A DNA stretch of 64,000 nucleotides from Poriferisodalis sp965231925 (GCA_965231925.1 OZ246894.1:3968001-4032000), one strand, 5' to 3'. Numbered from the stretch's first letter, positions 42,768-51,570 are shown. Numbers and translations are program-made. Notes: generated by a model not told the origin, from the letters alone.

Positions 42768-43646
42768 ATGGCAAGCCTCTCTGCTGAACCGCTTTCCAAG
42801 TCCTACGCAACCGTCAACGGCAAGCAGATGGCGTACCACGACTCGGGCTCGGGCGATGCGGTCGTGTTCCTGCACGGCAACCCGACGTCGTCGTACCTGT
42901 GGCGCAACATCGTGCCCCACGTCCGGCCGCACGCCCGAGTAGTCGTACCGGACCTGATCGGCCAGGGCGATTCGGACAAGCTGGACGACACCGGTCCCGA
43001 CTCGTACCGGTTCGTGGAGCATCGCGAGTACCTCGACGGCTTGCTCGACCAGCTCGACCTCGGCGACAACATCACCTTCGTGATCCACGACTGGGGCTCG
43101 GCGCTCGGCTTCGACTGGGCCAACCGACACCGCGACCGCGTAGGCGGCATCGCCTACATGGAGGCCATCGTTCGGCCGCTGTATTGGGCCGAGTGGCCCG
43201 AAGCCGCGACCAGAATCTTCCAAGGCTTCCGCTCGCCCGCCGGCGAGGAGATGGTGATTACCAAGAATGTGTTCGTCGAGGCCGTACTGCCCCGCTCGAT
43301 CATCCGCAAGCTGTCTGACGAGGAGATGAACGAATACCGGCGCCCGTTCGTCGAGCCCGAGCACCGGCGTCCGACCCTCACGTGGCCGCGCCAGATTCCG
43401 ATCGACGGCGAGCCGGCCGACGTCACCCAGATCGTGACCGACTACGCCGAGTGGCTGTCGAGCTCAGACGTCCCGAAGCTGCTGGTCAACGCCGATCCGG
43501 GCGCGATCCTGAACGGCCCCCTGCTCGACTATTGCCGCACCTGGCCGAACCAGACCGAGGTGACGGTCACAGGCGATCACTTCTGCCAGGAAGACAGCCC
43601 CGACGAGATCGGCCAAGCCATCGCCGACTGGCTCCAGAACCGCTGA
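42768..43646 (+). CDS. dhaA: Haloalkane dehalogenase (DhaA/LinB type)
   Basis: AAGGAG lies 7 bases before the ATG; the protein has 292 residues, the family length. All catalytic residues fall at LinB-like positions: Asn38 in LHGNPTSSYLW (halide binding), Asp108 nucleophile and Trp109 in VIHDWGSALGFDW, Glu132 in AYMEAIVRP, and the His in VTGDHFCQEDSPDEIG. It hydrolyses haloalkanes to alcohol and halide by an ester intermediate. Lacking a signal peptide, it acts in the cytoplasm. An incomplete relic of the same 3' end lies at 45665-45733, beyond the AbiE-like pair. Confidence 0.95.
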   Translation: MASLSAEPLSKSYATVNGKQMAYHDSGSGDAVVFLHGNPTSSYLWRNIVPHVRPHARVVVPDLIGQGDSDKLDDTGPDSYRFVEHREYLDGLLDQLDLGDNITFVIHDWGSALGFDWANRHRDRVGGIAYMEAIVRPLYWAEWPEAATRIFQGFRSPAGEEMVITKNVFVEAVLPRSIIRKLSDEEMNEYRRPFVEPEHRRPTLTWPRQIPIDGEPADVTQIVTDYAEWLSSSDVPKLLVNADPGAILNGPLLDYCRTWPNQTEVTVTGDHFCQEDSPDEIGQAIADWLQNR

Positions 43647-43728
43647 ACCAGCCGCACGATCTGCCCAACCACTGACTCGGCGGCTCGCAGGTCGGCACTC
43701 TGACACGCAGACGGACGCGGAGCGGGCA

Positions 43729-44496
43729 TTACCGCGGCAGGGCGTGACCTAGCTCGGCGACGACAGCAAGATCTCCTTCGGTAAGCGCCTCCGCATCGAT
43801 GGAGCGGGCCAAGCGACGGAGTCGAGCGAAGGTGTAACGGAGGTCCTGTTCGGGCGAGAAGTGCTTCACCAACGTCGCTCCGACCCAGCTGCACAGTTCT
43901 TGTCCACCTCCAGCGACCGATTCGGCGACGACGTCGAAGTCGCAACTGTGGACGAGACGCACGAGATCATGGATGTCCGATCCAACCTTCTCAGGGCTGC
44001 CACCATGCGGACGCCGCTCAATAGCGACGGCCTTGAGTGCGATGAGCGACGATGTGGTCGCCATTGGAGCAGTTGCCTTGGCGATGACGCCGTTGTCCTC
44101 GACGACAACCAGATCTGTCGGCTCTCTGGTAGCCAAAGCCAATCGCCGAGCGAGGGCGAAGGCGCGCTCATTGGCCTCGTTTGGCAGCGGCATATCGGAT
44201 GTGTCAGGCATGACATCGACGAAGACCGAGATGCCGTCATGTTCGAGTTGGAGCCTCGCTGCAGCGAGCCGGTCAGCGTTCGGCGCGGCGACGAGTAGCT
44301 CCACGAGCCTAGTTTGATCACGGCTCACGGCGTCGATGTCGTTGGTAAGGCGATGGACATGGGTGATACGCACATTGACGGCGAAACCGCCGATCACCGC
44401 CCAGGCGGGCGCGGCAGGGAAATGGGAAAGTGCAGTTACGAACGACCGAATGCGGCCACTCCGGTCACCGACGAGGACAACAGGATCACCAAGCAC
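43729..44496 (-). CDS. AbiEii-like nucleotidyltransferase toxin
   Basis: I chose the GTG at 44496 (255 residues), which overlaps the upstream antitoxin end by 11 bases; the longer open frame reads the antitoxin gene out of frame. The nucleotidyltransferase core is AVIGGFAVNVRITHVHRL and NDIDAVSRDQTRLVELL (Gly-Gly, then Asp-Ile-Asp), followed by ISVFVDVMPDTSDMPL (third acidic strand) and SSLIALKAVAIERR. This is the type IV toxin of AbiE systems or a close relative; such toxins transfer nucleotides to tRNA or other targets. The order antitoxin-toxin and coupling support the call. Confidence 0.82.
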   Translation of the reverse strand: MLGDPVVLVGDRSGRIRSFVTALSHFPAAPAWAVIGGFAVNVRITHVHRLTNDIDAVSRDQTRLVELLVAAPNADRLAAARLQLEHDGISVFVDVMPDTSDMPLPNEANERAFALARRLALATREPTDLVVVEDNGVIAKATAPMATTSSLIALKAVAIERRPHGGSPEKVGSDIHDLVRLVHSCDFDVVAESVAGGGQELCSWVGATLVKHFSPEQDLRYTFARLRRLARSIDAEALTEGDLAVVAELGHALPR

Positions 44497-45532
44497 GCAC
44501 GATCCGTTCAGGTTCCCACTGCTGAAGTGCCTCGAGGCCGCGAGACTTGTCCTGAGCGATGTCCAGGGCCACGGCGATGTGGTTGGCGACGGGCCAGCGC
44601 TCTTTGGATGTCTGCGAGTGATCGAAACGGCGCAGGCAAACCTGGCGCACAGGTGCCACGGCGACAGTGCATGCCCTTTCTGTGGGATCGTCGGCATCAC
44701 CGAGGCGCAATCGGGCGGCGCGCAGCACCGAATCCGACGGCACATAGAAGTCGGGCGGGTGATCCCCGCGGGCCAGAATCGGCATGCCCCACGACGCAGC
44801 AGCACGAGTGTCGGTGAGTGCCCAGCCAAGGGTGTGCTCGGGCTCGTTGAGTCCAAGTCCAAGTCGCTGCGAGTCGTCGACGCCTGTGTTGGGGAGCGCC
44901 GCCAAGGCCACGACTCGACGCCTCCACACGGTGAGCAGTTCGTGAAATAGGTCCGGGATGAGCGGTTCACCCGCTGCGGTAAGCAGACCGTCATTTCTCA
45001 GTCCGGTCATGGCGCTGGAAACAGCGCTCGGCGCACGGTCGATGAGCCGTGCCGTCTGGCGGACTCCATGGGGTTCGTCGGGCGTCAGCAAACAGCAGAT
45101 TGCTACTTCTTTGGCGACCTGGCTGTCGAGTGATTTACCGAGCCCGCCCTTCTCGGAGAGCGTGGACGCAACGACCGCGTCGACGACGAGAGGTGGGGCC
45201 ATGATCCGCATTTCACCGCGCCGGTCGAGGTAGTTCACCCCCGCTTCACGCAGAGCCTGCTTGGCCTCAGAGGCGACGCGATCGGCCACAACAAGCAAGG
45301 GTCCCCGCCGCTCCGCGCCTCCGAGCAATCGTCGTCCGTGCTCGGCAGTGACCACCGATTCGACGTCGACTTCGAACTGCTGACCAGCAATCTCGACGAC
45401 AGCGTCGGCAGCGCGACCATCGCCCCAAGACCTTCTCGGTAACACCTCGGCATCGACACCAAGACGCGCCAACGTCTCGGTCAGCGCCGCAAGAGCGTCT
45501 TCCTCCAACGCTGCGATTGTCCGCCTCGGCAT
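44486..45532 (-). CDS. AbiEi-like winged-helix antitoxin/regulator
   Basis: The protein has 348 residues. The N-terminal part (about 1-120) is a nuclease-like sheet region (VVEIAGQQFEVDVESVVTAE, GVNYLDRRGEMRI). A winged helix follows at about 135-200: KEVAICCLLTPDEPHGVRQT, LIDRAPSAVSSAMTGLRNDG and LLTAAGEPLIPDLF. The C-terminal half includes LGWALTDTRAAASWGMPI and resembles AbiEi antitoxin domains. AbiEi proteins repress their own promoter through inverted repeats; one lies at 45547-45577. It probably precedes and controls the nucleotidyltransferase gene. Confidence 0.78.
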   Translation of the reverse strand: MPRRTIAALEEDALAALTETLARLGVDAEVLPRRSWGDGRAADAVVEIAGQQFEVDVESVVTAEHGRRLLGGAERRGPLLVVADRVASEAKQALREAGVNYLDRRGEMRIMAPPLVVDAVVASTLSEKGGLGKSLDSQVAKEVAICCLLTPDEPHGVRQTARLIDRAPSAVSSAMTGLRNDGLLTAAGEPLIPDLFHELLTVWRRRVVALAALPNTGVDDSQRLGLGLNEPEHTLGWALTDTRAAASWGMPILARGDHPPDFYVPSDSVLRAARLRLGDADDPTERACTVAVAPVRQVCLRRFDHSQTSKERWPVANHIAVALDIAQDKSRGLEALQQWEPERIVRAW

Positions 45533-45546
45533 AACACGAGCCTACA

Positions 45547-45577
45547 TGCGTTCTGTGTTCTCGTATACACGAACGCA
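45547..45577. promoter_or_regulatory. Candidate AbiE operator: long inverted repeat
   Basis: TGCGTTC (45547-45553) is mirrored by GAACGCA (45571-45577). With the inner GTGT and ACAC the arms are TGCGTTC-t-GTGT and ACAC-GAACGCA, about 11 pairs with one bulge around TCTCGTAT. It lies 15 bases upstream of the antitoxin ATG (45532), where an autorepressor of the AbiEi type would bind. Confidence 0.55.
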
Positions 45578-45664
45578 GAGCGCATGACCGAGCCAAAATC
45601 GCCTCAGGCTGCGGGGCGCACCGCCTACGCGTCAATGCATGATCCTGGAACGGCACCAAGCGCT

Positions 45665-45733
45665 CGCTTCTGCCAAGAGGACAGCCCCGACGAGATCAGC
45701 CTGGCCAATGCCGAACGGCTTCAGAATCGGTGA
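45665..45733 (+). pseudogene. Relic of a haloalkane dehalogenase 3' end
   Basis: The last 23 codons of a dehalogenase are preserved: RFCQEDSPDEISLANAERL then QNR and TGA. The intact gene ends HFCQEDSPDEIGQAIADWL, QNR, TGA. The 67 bases from CTTCTGCC to the stop align without gaps at about 80 percent. Sequence upstream of it is not dehalogenase. It has the same orientation as the intact gene and the AbiE-like pair lies between, the same arrangement as the CaiB tail copy at 24015. Confidence 0.82.
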
Positions 45734-46105
45734 CGCAGTAAGGTTGTTTGCACGCAACCTCATGGGAACCGGCAATTGGCTCATCAGGCACTCATCCTGG
45801 TTGCACGGTGCGTGCCGGAGTCCAGTTCGGGTGGGCGAAACCGCCACCGCTGCCTTGTAGTCCCGGCTCTTGTGCGTGCAGACATCAGGTGCCGAGAATC
45901 GAGAGCATCGGTGCGGCACATGCATTCTGTTCATATCTGACATACTCTGCGTTCAGCACGGCTGTTAGAGGAGCTGTCGGTGGAGCGTGTTGTGTTCGCC
46001 ATCACGCTCTACGTGACCTCTCCAAAGCGACGCCTATGACAATTTGGTAGACGATCAGATCACCACCACGACGATTCGCCAACACGACCATTAGGGAGAA
46101 ATCGC
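45734..46105. other. Noncoding stretch before the Ntn-hydrolase gene
   Basis: I see no gene in these 372 bases. The composition becomes AT-richer towards the right end, and AGGGAG at about 46093-46098 serves the GTG at 46106. Promoter elements for that gene are expected here, but none is clear enough to mark. Confidence 0.4.
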
Positions 46106-47401
46106 GTGACCGCTGAGATTGCAATTATCAACAGGTCGGCCGTGGCGCTGGCCGCCGACAGTATGGCCTCCAATCTGGGCAGTGCCAAGAATTATCCCAC
46201 TGCCAAGAAGATCATGGCGCTATCAGAGGATCCACCGATTGCGGCGATGTTCTACGGATCAGGGTCATTCGGGCCTTATCCGTGGGACACGATCGTGCAG
46301 CTCTATACAACCAAGCGGAAGAAGATCCGGTTCGGGACTGTCACCGAGTATGCGCTTGATTTCATCAGGCATCTCGACGGAGTTGCAGAGTCAATATCGG
46401 ACGACGCCCAGATTAGCTATGCGAGATCCGAAATCTTGTGGGAGTTGGGCGATATCAATCGGATCGCCATGCAAAACTACGCGCTCGCTATGGCGCTCAA
46501 TGATTCAGGCTCCGACCTTGGGCTCGAGTACTTCCTCAATGTAGTAAACGATCATCTAAGCGATCGAATCAGAGAACTCCAAGAGATCGGGACCGCAAAG
46601 GGACTTAGCCAGAAGAGTGTGCGACAAGCACTATTGGAGTCAATTTCCGGCTGGACAATCTTCGGTGAATCCATTGATAGTTGGAGTCACATGTTGAAGC
46701 TCAGGCTCCAAAGCCGGGAAGAGTTTGCATTCATAGACTCTCACGCCTTAGCTACGCACTTAGAACAAAAGCTCTGGGAAGCAGTTCTGACTTCTCTCGC
46801 CACTGCAGACTGGTCTAGTAGGTCCACCGGCATCGTCATCGCAGGAGTTGGTGATGAACAAATGCTGCCTGCACTCGAACATTGGCTAGTCGATGGCGTT
46901 GTTGCGGGTGTAGTTAAGTCTCGGCGTTTGGACTATACCGAAATCGGCGACGATTGTACCGCTGCGATTCTTCCGTATGCACAAACTGATGCCATGAATT
47001 CACTCGTGGATGGAATACACACCAACCTTGCAGGCGCAGCTATTTCTGGCATTCGAGAGGCGTTGCACGAGATGCTCGATCGCGCCGAAGAGCGCCTTAG
47101 TAGCTTAAGGCTGAAAGGCAGCACACTAGACGATACTATTGATGCTCTTAGGTCTGATGTTCAGCAAATCCATGCCAAATCGGTGACACGACTGCTGGAA
47201 GCCCGGAGTGACTATTCTGAGCAATTCCTGGATATCGTGTCCAACTTGCCTCAAGAGCATCTTGCGGACATGGCTGAAGCACTCGTAAATGTCGCTGCAT
47301 TCAAGGAACGATTTACACCAGGAGCGGATTCGGTTGGTGGTCCGATTGATGTCGTCTTGCTATCGAAGGGACACGGGCTTGTTTGGGCAAGCCAAAAATA
47401 A
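46106..47401 (+). CDS. Orphan proteasome-like (N-terminal Thr) Ntn-hydrolase family protein
   Basis: The protein has 431 residues with a GTG start and AGGGAG 7 bases upstream. It begins M-T-AEIAIINRSAVALAADS, then AKKIMALSEDPPIAAMFYGS. After removal of Met this puts a Thr at the N-terminus, followed by a beta-strand and Ala-Asp-Ser, as in HslV and proteasome beta subunits (T-T-I-V, G-D-G/S); a Lys near 33 stands where the catalytic Lys is expected. About 230 further residues, largely helical, follow the Ntn-like part (from about 200). No unfoldase or partner lies next to it. Composition is AT-richer than its neighbours, suggesting transfer. The hydrolase role is inferred from the N-terminal pattern. 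Confidence 0.65.
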   Translation: MTAEIAIINRSAVALAADSMASNLGSAKNYPTAKKIMALSEDPPIAAMFYGSGSFGPYPWDTIVQLYTTKRKKIRFGTVTEYALDFIRHLDGVAESISDDAQISYARSEILWELGDINRIAMQNYALAMALNDSGSDLGLEYFLNVVNDHLSDRIRELQEIGTAKGLSQKSVRQALLESISGWTIFGESIDSWSHMLKLRLQSREEFAFIDSHALATHLEQKLWEAVLTSLATADWSSRSTGIVIAGVGDEQMLPALEHWLVDGVVAGVVKSRRLDYTEIGDDCTAAILPYAQTDAMNSLVDGIHTNLAGAAISGIREALHEMLDRAEERLSSLRLKGSTLDDTIDALRSDVQQIHAKSVTRLLEARSDYSEQFLDIVSNLPQEHLADMAEALVNVAAFKERFTPGADSVGGPIDVVLLSKGHGLVWASQK

Positions 47402-47483
47402 GCGCGCCTGATTTGAACGCAATTGGGGAAGCGAGTTGGAAGCTCTTGATGACGCACGTGGCTCTGTACGAACTGTTGTTCAG

Positions 47484-48716
47484 CTAGCTAAGTCCGACGG
47501 CTTGGCGGGCGCGGGCTTCGCGCTGCTTGCGCTCGATCTCCTCGCGCTTCTCCACCGGCGTCTGGTTGGTGATCACCTGGAACAGGTCGGTATCGATGTC
47601 GTCGAGGAGGACGTCGCCGGCCAGCACCGCTGACTTCCAGTCCTGATGCCCCGCATCGCGCTCGTGGAATTCCGGCATGACCTCAGCGGCGAACAGCTCC
47701 AGGCTCGAGCAGATGTCTTCATGGGTGTTCTTGCCGGCCTGGTTCAGCAGGATGAGCTGATCGACGTGGGCGTCCTCGTACATCTCCAGCTTCCGTCGGA
47801 TGGTCTCGGGTGAGCCCACGAGGCCGACGTTGTTGCTGGCCTTCTGGCCCTTCGGTGACTTCTTCCACTCCTGATACTCGTCCCACAGGTTGACCGAGCC
47901 CGGCTCGACGGGGCCGTGGGAGTTGTAGAAGACCAGCGAAAACTGGAAGAACGTCCAGCCTTCAGCCTTGGCCTGGGCTTCCTCGTCGGTCTCCGCGCAC
48001 ATGAACGGGCTGACGACCGCCACGCCGGGGTTGGTCTGGTAGTCGCACAGCAGGTCGAGGTGGTTGAGGTAGTTGAGGTAGTAGGCGTTCACCCAGGCCC
48101 GAGCCGCGTCCGCCGACACGAACGAGAAGCCCAGCGCTCCCATGCCTCGCTGGGCTGCCATGACGATCGTGTCGAGCTGACTGCATGCCACCCACAGCGG
48201 CGGGTGGGGCTTCTGGTACGGCTTAGGCACCACGTTGCGGGCGGGGAACTTGAAGATCTCCCCGTCGTAGGAGTGATTCACCTCTTGGAACATCGGCATG
48301 AGGCAGCGCACGGCGTCCTCCCAGACGACGCGCTTGTCGCGAAAGCGGCGATCGAAGGGGTGCAGCTCGGTGACCGACGAGCCCTCGCCGATGCCGAGTT
48401 CGACCCGGCCCCCGCTGACGATGTCGAGGGTGGAGACCCGTTCAGCGACGCGGGCGGGATGGTTGGTGGGCAGCTGCACGATGCCGTGCCCGAGGCGGAT
48501 GTTCTTCGTGCGCTGGCTGGCCGCAGCCAGGAAGACCTCGGGCGCGGAGCTGTGGCTGTATTCCTCGAGGAAGTGGTGCTCGACCTCCCACGCGTAGTCG
48601 TAGCCAAGCTTGTCGGCTAGTTCGATCTGGTCGAGTGCCTGCTGAAACAGGACGTACTCGGAGTCGTCGTTCCACGGCCTCGGCAGCTGCAGCTCGTAGA
48701 AGATCCCGAACTTCAT
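47484..48716 (-). CDS. LLM-class flavin/F420 monooxygenase-like oxidoreductase
   Basis: This 410-residue protein has the luciferase-like barrel: MKFGIFYELQLPRPW, YDYAWEVEHHFLEEYSHSSA, IRLGHGIVQLPTNHPARVAE, SGGRVELGIGEGSSVTELHP and PPLWVACSQLDTIVMAAQRG. The EHHF and the GRVELGIGEG loop are signatures of the bacterial luciferase alpha group. It is longer than the gene at 35392 and of a different subgroup, with a charged C-terminal tail (KREEIERKQREARARQA). It stands alone, divergent from the dehydrogenase. Confidence 0.88.
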   Translation of the reverse strand: MKFGIFYELQLPRPWNDDSEYVLFQQALDQIELADKLGYDYAWEVEHHFLEEYSHSSAPEVFLAAASQRTKNIRLGHGIVQLPTNHPARVAERVSTLDIVSGGRVELGIGEGSSVTELHPFDRRFRDKRVVWEDAVRCLMPMFQEVNHSYDGEIFKFPARNVVPKPYQKPHPPLWVACSQLDTIVMAAQRGMGALGFSFVSADAARAWVNAYYLNYLNHLDLLCDYQTNPGVAVVSPFMCAETDEEAQAKAEGWTFFQFSLVFYNSHGPVEPGSVNLWDEYQEWKKSPKGQKASNNVGLVGSPETIRRKLEMYEDAHVDQLILLNQAGKNTHEDICSSLELFAAEVMPEFHERDAGHQDWKSAVLAGDVLLDDIDTDLFQVITNQTPVEKREEIERKQREARARQAVGLS

Positions 48717-48857
48717 GGCAGTTCCCCTCGTCGACGGCCGTCGGTCATCCTAAGCGGGAGGTCTTCAGCGAGTCGGAGGAACGGGCGGAGCGGCCATCCA
48801 GGAGCCGAACAAACATTAGTGTTTGGAGCGCAGCGTGGCGGCAAGGACGTAGCGACG

Positions 48858-49766
48858 ATGGAGACCGTCGGATTCATCGGATTGGGCACGATGGGCGGGC
48901 CGATGTGCGCCCGCTTGGCCGGTGCTGGTCATCGGGTTCAAGCCTTTGACCTGAACTCTGAGGTGCTCGACGCGGCAGTGGTTGCCGGTGCAGTGGGCAC
49001 AGGGTCGGCCGCCGAGGCAGCCGCCGGAGTCGATGTGCTGCTGACATCGCTGCCAGCACCGGCGCAGGTCGAAGCAGTGATGTGCGAATCGGGCGCGCTC
49101 GCGGCGCTGTCTGCGGGCTCGATCTGGGTGGACTTGACGACCAGCCGGCCCGAGCTGATCCAGCGCCTGGCCAACGAGGCACCACCGGGTGTGACGGTGA
49201 TCGACTCGCCGGTGACCGGGGCCGTGGACGGCGCACGCAACGGCACGCTGACGCTGTTCGCCGGCGGCGATGCCGATGCGGTCGAGCGTGTGCTTCCCGT
49301 GCTCGAGCAGCTCGGAAATGTGATCCCATGCGGCGACCTGGGAACTGGATGCGTGGTGAAACTGGTGACCAACCAGTTGTGGTTCGTCGGCGCAGCCGCA
49401 CTGGCGGAGGGGCTGGCAGTCGGTGTGCGCAACGGCGTCGAGCTGGGCGGGCTGTGGGAGGCGATCACGGCCAGCGTTGGCGACAGCTTCGTTGCCCGGC
49501 ACGATGCGCCCAGCATCTTCGCCGGCCACTACGACCCGTCGTTCAGCCTGGAGCTGTGCCTGAAGGATCTGGGATTGCTGGCGGAGCTGGAGTCCGCCGT
49601 GGGCGCCGACCTGCCGATGACAGCGGCAGCACGTAGTGCCTTCGCCCGCGCCGCCCAGCGCTATGGCGCCGACGCACCCGAGTTGAGCGTGGCCCGCCGC
49701 ATCGAGGATGACGCCGATCTGTCATTGCGGCTCGAGGGCGACTGGGTGCCGCACTGGGAGTCATGA
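48858..49766 (+). CDS. 3-hydroxyisobutyrate dehydrogenase-family (beta-hydroxyacid) dehydrogenase
   Basis: The ATG at 48858 gives 302 residues. METVGFIGLGTMGGPMCARL is the Rossmann glycine motif (GxGxMGxxM) of the family. VDLTTSRPELIQRLANEAPP and DSPVTGAVDGARNGTLTLFA form the substrate loop, and GTGCVVKLVTNQLWFVGAAA holds the catalytic Lys (K in VVKLVTNQL). FSLELCLKDLGLLAEL is the second conserved stretch. It oxidises a beta-hydroxyacid with NAD(P). The next gene starts one base after its stop, so they are cotranscribed. Confidence 0.93.
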   Translation: METVGFIGLGTMGGPMCARLAGAGHRVQAFDLNSEVLDAAVVAGAVGTGSAAEAAAGVDVLLTSLPAPAQVEAVMCESGALAALSAGSIWVDLTTSRPELIQRLANEAPPGVTVIDSPVTGAVDGARNGTLTLFAGGDADAVERVLPVLEQLGNVIPCGDLGTGCVVKLVTNQLWFVGAAALAEGLAVGVRNGVELGGLWEAITASVGDSFVARHDAPSIFAGHYDPSFSLELCLKDLGLLAELESAVGADLPMTAAARSAFARAAQRYGADAPELSVARRIEDDADLSLRLEGDWVPHWES

Positions 49767-49767
49767 C

Positions 49768-50667
49768 ATGAGCGCAGTCGACATCAACGTCATGGACCTC
49801 TCCGAGTTAGTCGACGTTGCCCGTTACCCGCTCGACGGACGCGACCTGCCGGCTTCTGAGCCGAGCCACACCGCGTACTGGGCCGCAGTGGAGCATGCCC
49901 GCTCCAGCTTGCGAGCCGATGGCTGCGCGTTGTTGAAAGAGTTCGTCACGCCCGCAGCTGTGCGCTTGCTCGACGACGAGATAGTTGCAGCGAAGCCACA
50001 AACTCATTTCTCGACGCAGGTCATCAACCCGTACTTCCACACTCAGGTCAATCCCTCCTTCGGCGACGATCATCCGGTGAATACGTTCACTGAGCGATCG
50101 AGCGGCTTCATCCCAGGCGACGCCTGGCCGCCGGTGTGCGGCATGGGAGCGCTGTTTCGGGCGCCGCGGGTGCGCCGCCTGCTGGCTGACTGCTTGGAAG
50201 TCGACGAGCTTCATTGCTACGACGATCCGCTGGCGGGCTTGACCGCGAACATTCTGGATCCCGGCCAGCAATTCCCTTGGCACTTCGACACCAACGACTT
50301 TGCCGTGACGGTGCTGGTGCGGCCTGCCGACGAGGGCGGCCTGTTCGAGTTCGCACCGGCGGTCCGGTCTGCGGACGACGAAGGTTTCGAGACGGTCGGC
50401 GCATTGCTCAGCGGCAGTCGTGACGGCGTGCACACGCTCGATCTACAACCGGGCGACCTGCAAATCTTCCGCGGGCGCCACTCGCTGCATCGGGTGACCC
50501 GGGTGGCGGCAAGCTCGCAGCCCCGACACGCAGCTATCTTCGCCTATACCCACCAGCCTGGTGTTATCGGGAGGGTCGAGCGCACCCGCCAACTGTTCGG
50601 CCGCGTGCTGCCCGAGCATGAGGAGGCCGAGCGGCAACGCGTGCGCGAAGACGACCTGCTCGACTGA
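49768..50667 (+). CDS. Phytanoyl-CoA-dioxygenase-like 2-oxoglutarate/Fe(II) oxygenase
   Basis: The ATG at 49768 gives 299 residues. QQFPWHFDTNDFAVTVLVRP carries the His-x-Asp of the iron site, and FRGRHSLHRVTRV the distal His with the Arg that binds 2-oxoglutarate. The N-terminus has RADGCALLKEFVTPAAVRLL, usual for the phytanoyl-CoA dioxygenase group. Substrate unknown; it is cotranscribed with a beta-hydroxyacid dehydrogenase, so hydroxylation followed by oxidation of an acid is plausible. Confidence 0.85.
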   Translation: MSAVDINVMDLSELVDVARYPLDGRDLPASEPSHTAYWAAVEHARSSLRADGCALLKEFVTPAAVRLLDDEIVAAKPQTHFSTQVINPYFHTQVNPSFGDDHPVNTFTERSSGFIPGDAWPPVCGMGALFRAPRVRRLLADCLEVDELHCYDDPLAGLTANILDPGQQFPWHFDTNDFAVTVLVRPADEGGLFEFAPAVRSADDEGFETVGALLSGSRDGVHTLDLQPGDLQIFRGRHSLHRVTRVAASSQPRHAAIFAYTHQPGVIGRVERTRQLFGRVLPEHEEAERQRVREDDLLD

Positions 50668-50760
50668 GCCACGACGCCGGCTCATTCGTCACTCCGGTGG
50701 CCAAGAATCGGTCGCGAAATTGACTGTGCCCGACGCTGGTGCGCCACGTACCGTGCTGCC

Positions 50761-51552
50761 GTGAGCACAACAAGCGAGAACAACGCGCAACCACCATCAG
50801 CACGGACGAGGTTGCGTCGCATGGCCGAGCGGGGTCGCTACGGACGCGATGAAGTGGCCGAGATCCTCGACGCCGGACTGATTGCGCACGTAGGCGTTGA
50901 CACGCCCGACGGACCATTGGTGCTGCCGATGGCCTACGCCCGCGATCACGAGAACCTGTACCTGCACGGTGCGCTGGCGAACCACTTGCTGAACTCCGGC
51001 GAGGGCACCGAGATCTGCGTGACCGTCACCCACCTCGACGGGCTGGTGATGGCTCGGACGCCGTTCCACAACTCGATGAACTATCGCTGCGTGGTAGTGC
51101 GGGGTCGTGCCCATCGCATCGAGGAAGCGGCGGCCAAGGAACGGGCGCTCAAGCTGGTGACCGATCACATCGTCGCCATCTGGGACACCTCCCGGCCGCC
51201 GAGTGCCGAGGATTTTCGAGCCACGCTCGTCCTGGAGCTCCCTCTCGCAGAGGCCTCTGCCAAGGTCCGCGCCGGCGACCCCGTCGACGACGCCGAGGAC
51301 ATGGCCGGCAACTGGTGGGCCGGAGTCGTCCCGCTCACCACCCGCTTCGAACTGCCCACGCCCGCCGCCGATCTGACCGAAGGCATTCCCACGCCGCAGG
51401 CCGTAGCGAACCTCGCCCACCGCACCCCCGACACCCGCCAGTCCGACGAACTCACCAGGGCTGAAGATCCGTGGCAGGACCGCGCAGGCTTCGGGCCAGA
51501 AGGACTGAGCGTGGAGCCAGGCGAGATCGACGACGCCGTCTACGACACGTAA
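50761..51552 (+). CDS. Pyridoxamine 5'-phosphate oxidase-like flavin-binding protein
   Basis: The protein has 263 residues with a GTG start. The split-barrel flavin fold is seen in GRYGRDEVAEILDAGLIAHV, PLVLPMAYARDHENLYLHGA, ICVTVTHLDGLVMARTPFHN and NYRCVVVRGRAHRIEEA. This matches the flavin-nucleotide-binding group (NimA-like) that often binds FMN, F420 or heme. It is a short distance (93 bases) from the dioxygenase gene on the same strand. Specific reaction unknown. Confidence 0.85.
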   Translation: MSTTSENNAQPPSARTRLRRMAERGRYGRDEVAEILDAGLIAHVGVDTPDGPLVLPMAYARDHENLYLHGALANHLLNSGEGTEICVTVTHLDGLVMARTPFHNSMNYRCVVVRGRAHRIEEAAAKERALKLVTDHIVAIWDTSRPPSAEDFRATLVLELPLAEASAKVRAGDPVDDAEDMAGNWWAGVVPLTTRFELPTPAADLTEGIPTPQAVANLAHRTPDTRQSDELTRAEDPWQDRAGFGPEGLSVEPGEIDDAVYDT

Positions 51553-51570
51553 AGCTCGCCCGCAGTGGGA

